A stretch of 64,000 bases of DNA, from contig NC_033640.1 of the NCBI RefSeq assembly GCF_001540865.1, forward strand, positions 2,954,273 through 3,018,272, read 5' to 3'. This DNA is from Ananas comosus. Its lineage: Eukaryota; Streptophyta; Magnoliopsida; Poales; Bromeliaceae. Both the position numbers and the translations under genes were made by a program. The number at the start of each line of letters is the position of its first letter. Within the stretch, counting starts at the first letter, position 1. A model generated the notes under the pieces. It saw only the letters and a program-made list of their open reading frames with translations. It had not been told where the DNA came from and did no database searches. Shown piece by piece: positions 56,785 to 64,000 of the stretch.

Positions 56785-57981
56785 TGTAAGTTTTGGGGGT
56801 GCCCAAGGATCTATCTAGATTGTATCAAACAACACCTAGAGGAAGGTGAATAGGTGTAACGGCCAAAAATCACAAATCTCGATGCAATAAAAATAAATGC
56901 GGAAAATAAAAAGCACACCGAGATTTACGTGGGAAAACTCCAACTCGGAGTAAAAAAACCCACGGGATCAACACGCAATAACAATCCACTAAAAATAAAA
57001 GATTATAAGGTGATTTACCGAATCCACGGACTCAAATCTCTCTTTATCTTCTTCGGATCTCGCGCACACCAATGGGTTGTCCACGCCCTCACGTCCGATT
57101 CCACGAACGCCACGTCCTGAATCCACGAAACGTCCACACTTCGAATCTACGAAGCCTTGATCACGTCGAATCCACGACGCCCACTCGAATCCACAAGCGC
57201 ACTCCGTCCGGAGCAAGAACAATACGATTGGCGATGATTTATTGCTTAAATAATCATTAAAGAACCATAGAAGGTGTTTCTAAGCAATAGCCGGATCAAT
57301 TCTCTATGAAGAACGAGAAATTAGGGTTTCAAAAATTGATCCGATAAAAACTTGTTATTGGAGAAAGAAAAAGAGCACCCAACAAGTTTCTAGAGTTTCA
57401 AAAAGATATTCTATGCTTAGCCATATTTTAGAAACACCCCTACATCTTATTTATAGGTTTAGAAGACTTAGAAATAGACTAGGATTTGAAAAACTGATTT
57501 TTAGAAACAAACGACGGTCTCAGGGTCCGGACCGTGAAGACCCGGATCTTGACTTCAGGGTCCGGACTCTCCCTGCGAAACCGCAAAAACAACGTACGGG
57601 GTCTGGACCTTAACCCGAGAGTTCGGACCCTCGCTGCATGTTTGAAAATCCGATCTACGGGGTCCGGACCTTAGTTCTAGGGTCCGGACCCTCGCTGCAT
57701 ACGCAGAGAGGACTTTCGGGGTCCAGGCCTTGATCCCAGGGTCCGGATCCTGAACCTTGAAAAACTCTGTTTGAAATAATATCATTTTAAACTATTCTAA
57801 TGTCTTCTAAACACTTGAAAATATTAATAAATCATCATCAATAGTATTTTAACTTACCGAGCATTGTGGATCTATGTTTTGAGTCTTCGAGTCTTCGAGT
57901 CTTCGATCTTTGTCCCTTCTTCTTTAATCTTTCAAGACTCCGACTTACTTCACGAAATATGCCAACTTAAAATCCGTAACA
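56785..57981 (-). mobile_element. Solo LTR (family G), 1197 bp
   Basis: TGTAAGTTTTGGGG to AATCCGTAACA with a perfect duplication GTAAT (56780-56784 and 57982-57986). The block ATTTACGTGGGAAAACTC is common in plant LTRs. Minus orientation is inferred from the place of the palindrome array. Gypsy or copia origin cannot be told from an LTR alone. Confidence 0.8.
57524..57750 (-). promoter_or_regulatory. Palindrome pairs (GGGTCCGGACCC) in solo LTR G
   Basis: Cores TCCGGA or near variants at 57541/57561, 57602/57622, 57663/57683 and 57722/57742: each pair exactly 20 bp apart and pairs about 60 bp apart. An extra site lies at 57526. On the minus strand the array is 230-460 bp from the LTR start. 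Confidence 0.85.
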
Positions 57982-57986
57982 GTAAT

Positions 57987-59132
57987 ATCGATGTCTACAT
58001 GGCAACCATTGCAGCCATTCATCCTTTACAACAGTTTGATTTTCAATTGAAGAGAAGAAATTTGGAAGTATATGGCACGCCAACTAATATTAATTTTGAT
58101 GATTAACTTAGCCTTTGTTTGCCCAATTATTTTAAAAAATTTTATTATTTTTAGGTTCTGTACATATATTCTCTCTCTTGATAGCTTCTTCAGGGATTTG
58201 ATTATATTGTTATATTTTTTTGTTGGCTAATGTCTTCATCATTGATTTCTTGCTTAATTTTTTTAATCTTTTTATTTATATTATTTTAACATAATTTACT
58301 AAGCAATTGAATACTTGAATAGAGAGTAGTTTTTAAAGACTTTTTCCAGAAAAAAATAATAACAAAAAGAATTGCTTCCTTATAATAGAATAATTCCAAA
58401 AGTACTTGAAATAGTATTGTTTTTATCATTTTTTCTGTTGTTTGTTTTTCATCATCTATACTTGCAACTAAGTATATACTGATTGGTAATTGTAACTTAC
58501 ATTACTAGATCTAGGGAACAAAGAAGATTTGCTTATCCTAAATTTAAAAGCGCTCAGTTTGATGGTGATCTTTTGGTTCTTGATGGCAAAATATTTATCT
58601 TCCTTATTAACTATGTGTTTATTTATTTTCTTATGGAATGTATTGTAAGATGACTGCATTAAATTTTGTAGATCATCAAAGAGGACCTATTATTGGTTTG
58701 AGTTACTGGCACCTAATTTTAATCTCTTCAAATTCTGTCACCAGTTGAAACTTCATACCTATATGCATTAAAGAGGCACATGAGGAGAAAAGTTATGCGA
58801 ATTATTTGTTAGTATCATGATATGAATATTTCACCATTATTTGTTAGTAAATTTTTATTTGAAAACAAAAGAGTTTTTTTTTTTTTGTTCTTTTTTGCTT
58901 TTTTTTTCTCTTTTGGAAGGTGAATTTGCAAACTAACAAAACAAAAAACATAAAACTCTATCTCTCTTAGTCTTCAATTGCATAGAACCTGAGGTAAATA
59001 AAAAAAAGACAGATAGAGCCAACTGTACACTAATATCTAACTCTTTTACTTTTGCTTTTTTTTAAAAATTATTTTATTTGTGGCCTTTGTGTTGTGTATG
59101 TCATTTATCTGTAATCTTCTATCCTTAGAGGT
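57987..59132. other. AT-rich DNA, no gene seen
   Basis: T-rich, intron-like DNA. A short open stretch at 57990-58105 has no recognised domain. It may be intron or spacer of captured gene sequence. Confidence 0.4.
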
Positions 59133-59508
59133 GAGGCATTCTCAATGGACCCATGTACGTGTGATCTCTTGAGTTTTGACGGTTTGTTCACTCTGAAAGT
59201 CACAGGTAAATTATGTAAACCCTGCTACATATATTGCTTCTTTGGCACATATTTATGCATGTGCAATATAGTAACACGAAACAATCCTGGATTGCATTTT
59301 GGTAGATGTGAGATAAAATATGTGCTCATCGAGATGGATCGAATTCTATATCCTGATGGTTATGCTATAATCCGTGAATCCAGCTATTTCATTGATTCTA
59401 TAGTGACCTACGCCAAAGGAATAAAATGGGGTTGCCAGAAGCAAGACACCGAATACAATATAGATAAGGAGATGCTGTTAATTTGTTAGAAGAAGCTTTC
59501 GTATACAA
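59133..59508 (+). pseudogene. Fragment of a putative methyltransferase (PMT, DUF248 type)
   Basis: Two exon remnants, 59133-59205 and 59306-59508, separated by a GT-AG intron. The second reads RCEIKYVLIEMDRILYPDG, then YAIIRESSYF and AKGIKWGC, the C-terminal signature of plant PMT-type proteins, which are Golgi membrane proteins linked to pectin methylation. The first exon (EAFSMDP, CDLLSFDGLFTL) fits the preceding family segment but with a one-base shift. A stop at 59487 replaces the Gln of the conserved CQKKLW end. The upstream three quarters of the gene are absent. Its place shortly before a Helitron terminus suggests capture. Confidence 0.8.
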
Positions 59509-60107
59509 AGCATGGCGACTAATAAGAACACCAGACTCGACTACGAAGGTTTCTAGAATCCCCTTGAAAAAGTATAAAAGTTAAAGACTACCGATATTCT
59601 TGGAATAGAAACATTTAATTTGGCAAAGGGAATTAGTTGCTCATAGAACACACAATATTTTTCCTAAATTATAGTTCTTTTAGATTATGGTTTCATATAT
59701 TCTTTACTGGATTACAGCAACGAGCTAAAATTAATTCTGTTTTTATTTATTTTTGTGTAGTTTCAGGGTAGTTTGTGGTATCAATAAGTGAAGCATCACA
59801 GTTACAGAGTGGGATATATCTTTAGATAATATCAGGTGTTATTAACGTTGTTAAGATAGTCATCGCTTGGGCATAAATTTTTTTTCCTTTCAGCCAGAAG
59901 TTGGTTGTAATCTTACAACGTATTGTTAGACAGTATAATTGATTGCTTATCATGTATATTCTTTTAATTGAAATATATATGCATAGGAATTATTGCAAAG
60001 TAGTTTTTATGTAATAGTTTGGAATGCAAATGATGCAATTATATTATTCTTTTGTCCTAATATGATTTTTAGGAAAAATTTAAGAAAATTTTTACTTCAA
60101 CAATATC

Positions 60108-60139
60108 TACTCGCCGCAACGCGCAGGTATCTTCACTAG
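60108..60139 (+). mobile_element. Helitron 3' terminus
   Basis: CTCGCCGCAACGCGCAGGTA is followed by TCTTCACTAG before T. This is the common plant Helitron end: GC-rich degenerate hairpin, short spacer, CTAG inserted before T. The 5' end, expected as TC after A, could lie far upstream because element 3, the copia element and solo LTR G interrupt the DNA. Confidence 0.75.
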
Positions 60140-60770
60140 TTTTCTTTTAAAGATGGTAAATTATTTACTGCTTTAATAAAAGACGCATTTCAAATTACCT
60201 ATAAAAGCAGTCAATCATTCACCACATTTCTCTTAGCATATAATAAATCATTAATTAAAATGAATGATTTATTGTTTATTTCTTTATTTTCATATATATT
60301 CCTAACAACCGTAAAAATATTTTCAACAAATCACATAATCTTAACAATCTAAAAAACCTTAATAATCTATCCATATAATCCTAACAATCAAATAAAAATT
60401 CTAATAATCCAAAAACAATACTGATAACCTCATTTTTCTTCTTTTTATTTTTCATATCGAATCCTAACAACGATATAAAAATCTCAACAAATCAGTACAA
60501 TCTTAACAATCTAAAAAAATCCTAACAAATTATTTTCAAGTAGCTGGTGAATAATTCACTGCTTTAGTAGAAAATTATGAAGAGGGTGAATCATTCACCA
60601 TCTTCTTAAAGATGGTGAACGATTCACTGTTTTTACAAGAAAGTTCCACCCCGCGCTGACTTAGTAAAAAGAAGCTTATTTCACTAAATATTTTTTTAAT
60701 AGGGTCATTTAAGCGAATTATAATATTTTTTAAGATTATTTGGAAAATTAGTCCCTTAGCAGGAACTAGC
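60140..60770. repeat. AT-rich DNA with inverted repeats
   Basis: Recurrent AGATGGTGAA and TTCACCATCT words; a strong hairpin at 60586-60627. No gene seen. Confidence 0.6.
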
Positions 60771-60774
60771 TAGG

Positions 60775-60975
60775 GGTGGTAATCCAACTCATCGTTCGTG
60801 AGCTAACTCGTGTTCGGCTCAAAATGAGCTCGAGATCGAATCACTTGTTTAGTAAACGAGCTAAAGACGAGTTGAAATTGTCAACTCGTTTAATAAACGA
60901 GCCGAACACGAGCTGGGGTCAGCTTTCTCATGTTCGGCTCGATAACAGCTCAAATACATATATTTTATAAACTCC
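60775..60975. repeat. Dispersed repeat rich in GAGCCGAACACGAG inverted words
   Basis: CTCGTGTTCGGCTC near 60808 and its inverse GAGCCGAACACGAG near 60899 form an inverted repeat. The ORF here has no recognised domain. Likely an old TIR element. Confidence 0.5.
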
Positions 60976-61502
60976 AATATTACTATACTTGAGTTACGTT
61001 GGATTTAAAAATTAGTCAATATTCCAAATCCACTCTGACCCTATTTGGCGAATTTGAATATTGACTTTATGATTGGTATTTGAGATCTCGAGTTCGAAGC
61101 CGAATTGCTACACATTTTTAGCTAAGTAAATGCATGAAATAGGCAAGAGAGTTAATTTTAATTTGTTATAATTTATATCTCAAATTTTTAGAGTTATAGC
61201 AATCATGTCTTATAATCCAATTTAGTTAACTAAATATTAATATATTGCTAATATGAAAGTAATGTAGCAGTACTGTGATTGATGATATGCCAATAATTAA
61301 GATACCACATTACTTTTTTCACTAGCGGTGCCTCAATATTTACTTAACTAAATTAGATTGTGGGACTTGATTATAACAATTCTAAATGTTTGAATCAAAA
61401 AATTGCAAAAAATAAAACAAAATTGCAAAAAATAAAACTTTGAGGACCAAAGTGTCATGCCCTTCATAGTATGAGGGCAAAACTTGAATTTACCCTTATA
61501 TT

Positions 61503-62302
61503 TGGGTAGAAATGCATAAAACTTAGCTCAATTATTGCCATTTTGAGCAGACTAACTGTCACGCCCCGGGGCCGATTTAAAAGCTATTACCATTTTTAAA
61601 ACTCAGAGTCGCGGAAGATGTACCAAATTTTATTTTTTTTGAAAAACCTGGCCCACGTGACGTACAGACCCGCCACAAATACAAAGTTCCTCTGTCCACT
61701 CGGGCAGAGCCTCCTTTGTATCTGCACGGCGTACCAACGGATANGAGCTATTGGACCGCTAGGAACGGAGTCCGATACGAGCCTGAAGCCAACTTCACAC
61801 CGTGGCTTCTCCGGAAAATCGAGTTACTATTCACTTTAAGTGAAACTTGGAAATCCCGTAGAATTTCCGCTTTAACTCATTTTCGCCCGAAACTTGACGA
61901 GTGCTTTTGTAATTAAATTACACACAAAAACATCGTCAACTGAGAGTTTAGCTACACCGCAAAAATCTCAGTCCTTACACTAACTTTTTAAAATTGCATA
62001 AAAATTTTAAATTATTATCTAACCTTTTAATTAACTTAATTTGAGCAAGTTAGTGACCCCTTTAACTTCAAATTTTGAATGTGTCATCTATCTTACGGGT
62101 TTTAGTTAATAATTTATGTAATTCACGTTACTATAAATTCAATAAAATAAACAATTCACTTAAATTTTATGTCCGAAGAGTCATCAAATTAGTTAAATCA
62201 AACAAATTCAAAGATTGGATATTAAAATTAAAATTTTGAAAGGTCAGATGGTCGAGTGAGAATGATTTATAGTTCAGATAAGTTTTATGTATTTTTACGT
62301 TA
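61503..62302. mobile_element. Small TIR element split by a solo LTR
   Basis: Left end GTAGAAATGCATAAAACTTA and the inverse of the right end GTAAAAATACATAAAACTTA match each other and the element at 30372. The solo LTR at 61557-61979 lies inside. Confidence 0.65.
61557..61979 (-). mobile_element. Solo LTR (family F), with gap
   Basis: TGTCACGCCCCGGGGCCG to CAGTCCTTACA, flanked by CTAAC (61552-61556 and 61980-61984). The N at 61744 may hide missing LTR sequence. The weak ORF spanning the N is not supported as a gene. No palindrome array is visible in what remains. Confidence 0.82.
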
Positions 62303-62659
62303 TATTTTTCACTTCTAAACCTTATAGAAAGTTTCAATTTAACCTCATAATGTTCAAAATGAATAATTTCAATTCGTGAAATATAGTTGGGTGAATTAGG
62401 AAATAAAGGTTGAATCGCTTAAAAAAGGGTGCTCGTCACGTAGAATATGGCAATATCGATTTACTAATTAGTTTGTAATCACGCGATAGATGCACTACAG
62501 TGATTGTAGAATGCACAAAAAAATGAAGTTTAAATTTAAAATTTTTAAAATTAAGTCCTATTCTAACTACGAATTCAAGATTGAGCAAAAATTTAAATTC
62601 AAATTTTAGTTTACAAAATCAAGCTTATGTTTTAAATTAAATTTGAAGTGAATTTATCA

Positions 62660-62706
<47 letters not shown>
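62303..62706. other. AT-rich DNA ending in (TA)n(GA)n
   Basis: No gene seen. The microsatellite at about 62662-62706 abuts the next MITE. Confidence 0.6.
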
Positions 62707-62709
<3 letters not shown>

Positions 62710-63248
62710 CAGCTATTATCTTTTTACAAGAACGGAGACTTTCGTTCTCCGAAGTCGTTTTAGATAAAAGGAATCCGAATCGATAATCAGAACCATTAAA
62801 GTTGATTTAGAATATTTATAACGTCTAGAAACTAAATTTCATAAAATTTAAAATTCATTATTAAGTTCATTGAAGAGTCGAAAGATAAACGACAAAAAAT
62901 GAATAACCTTGTGAAAATAGATATTAGACTTTTTCAATTCACGATCAGAGTTATCAAACGTTATCTAAATAGTACAAAAAATTTTCTATCAAAAATTCAA
63001 GTTATTTGGATTATTCTCCACCATTAAACAAACAAACAGCTCATATAGACTGTAAAAAACTGTCAATCTTATGATTCTTTGATCACTATGTAAATAATTT
63101 TTAAAATTCATGAAATTTAGTTTCTAGACACTTTAAATACTCTAGATCAACTTTAACAGTTCTAATCATCGATTTGAAATCTCTATCATCTAAAATGACT
63201 TAGGAGGACGAAAGCCTTTGTCCTCCTAAAAGGATAATAGCTGAATTC
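62707..63248. mobile_element. Foldback MITE, divergent subfamily
   Basis: Ends GTCCAGCTATTATC and GATAATAGCTGAAT; long TIRs with the AATCGATAATCAGAACC block and its inverse. The right tip hairpin is AGGAGGAC/GTCCTCCT with an inner AAAG/CTTT; the left tip hairpin is AGAACG/CGTTCT, so the two tips differ. Confidence 0.85.
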
Positions 63249-63263
63249 TATATATATAAAAAG

Positions 63264-63527
63264 AGAAAGCAGGGCTACTGTATTATTAAAAGCACAGTAG
63301 CCTTTATGTTTCTAACTTCCTAACAATCCATCAATTTTAATGAATGGTTAGGGTGGAGAGAGAAAATAAATCAAGAAGAAATTGAGTGTCTCAATTTCTC
63401 TCCTCTTTGAATTTTTTCCTCATTTCTCTTCTCTCTCTCTTATCCTAACCACCTATCAAAATTGATAAATTGTTAGAAAGCTAGAAACATAAGGACTGTT
63501 GTACTCTATAATATCACAGTAGCCCTA
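63264..63527. mobile_element. Foldback MITE, third subfamily
   Basis: GGGCTACTGT at the left and ACAGTAGCCC at the right; inner inverted words GTTTCTAACTTCCTAACAAT and ATTGTTAGAAAGCTAGAAAC. Followed by (TG)n. Confidence 0.8.
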
Positions 63528-63562
63528 CTATATGTGTGTGTGTGTGTGTGTGCGCGCGTGTA

Positions 63563-64000
63563 AGCTAGGCAGGTATATTATTGGTAGCACGGTGGCCTTC
63601 GTGCTACCATGTTTTCAATGAAGTAGCTTCTAAATTGACGATTGGCTATAAACTTGATCTAGACTATTGAAAATATTTGAAAACTAAATTTCATAATTTT
63701 TCAACATCATTTACTTATTAAATGAGTAAATCTTACAAAAAATGATGATAAAAGACTTAAATTTAATATCAGAGGTACTGATCTTACTCTAAATAGTAAA
63801 AAAAATTTCTATAAAAAATTTATTAGATTTGGATTGTTTTACACTCGTTAAATTCACAAACGCATCACATCGATCATTAAAATTATTAATTTTGAGACTT
63901 TTTGATCACTAACCAAATGATGTCGAAAAATTATAAAATCAAATTTTCAAATATTTTTAATAGTGTGGATCAAGTCTAACGGAGCCGATCGTCGATTTGG
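63563..64000. mobile_element. Foldback MITE, right end cut by window edge
   Basis: Starts GCTAGGCAGGTATATTATTGG with hairpin GGTAGCACG/CGTGCTACC. The last bases, CTAACGGAGCCGATCGTCGA, are the right-arm block of the copy at 24684. Confidence 0.85.

Noticed and set aside
61618..61916. ORFs across the N at 61744
   Set aside because: They lie inside a solo LTR with a perfect target duplication.

Overview
This window is plant nuclear DNA, most likely from a monocot. Two ordinary plant genes sit in a deeply nested bed of transposable elements: LTR retrotransposons, foldback MITEs, a Pack-MULE-like element and Helitron ends, with many (TA)n, (CT)n and (TG)n tracts. I cannot name the species. A large-genome monocot such as pineapple would fit, but that is only a guess. 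Five single-N positions (10776, 14536, 24895, 53652, 61744) look like scaffold gaps. At least three fall where sequence is clearly missing or duplicated.

Layout. 1-2365: four foldback elements separated by microsatellites. 2366-10600: a Ty3/gypsy chromovirus (element 1, plus strand, 5-bp target duplication), decayed and deleted at its 3' end. 10776-11774: a single-exon RING-H2 E3 ubiquitin ligase gene whose start codon falls on an N. 12356-12997: more foldback elements. 12998-21364: a second Ty3/gypsy element (element A, minus strand) with a solo LTR nested in its 3' LTR. 21773-29663: a Mutator-like element with a perfect 9-bp target duplication, itself invaded by a solo LTR, two foldback elements, another solo LTR and a Helitron. 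32495-37967: an eight-exon gene for the catalytic subunit of ribonuclease H2 on the minus strand (exons joined here by conserved splice sites), with a large TE-filled intron and a disturbed first exon. 40053-50740: a third Ty3/gypsy element (element 3) lacking gag, with a solo LTR in its integrase. 52048-56251: a young Ty1/copia deletion derivative. 56785-57981: another solo LTR. 59133-59508: a broken fragment of a putative methyltransferase gene just before a Helitron 3' end at 60139. 61503-64000: a TIR element with a nested solo LTR, then three more foldback elements.

Two signals stand out. First, five LTR families (four Ty3/gypsy and one unassigned) carry, about 150-570 bp from the LTR 5' end, an array of short perfect palindromes spaced 19-22 bp centre to centre. 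The palindrome sequence differs between families (GGGACCGGTCCC, GTACCGGTAC, GGGTCCGGACCC, TTTCGGGCGCCCGAAA) but the spacing and place are kept. Second, the fourteen foldback elements share a terminal motif and usually carry next to it a small hairpin whose sequence differs between copies while both arms stay complementary. Both patterns suggest that geometry or structure, not sequence, is being kept. I do not recognise either as a described system.

The two host genes (protein ubiquitination; removal of ribonucleotides from DNA) are unrelated housekeeping-type genes. Everything else is mobile DNA or its debris.
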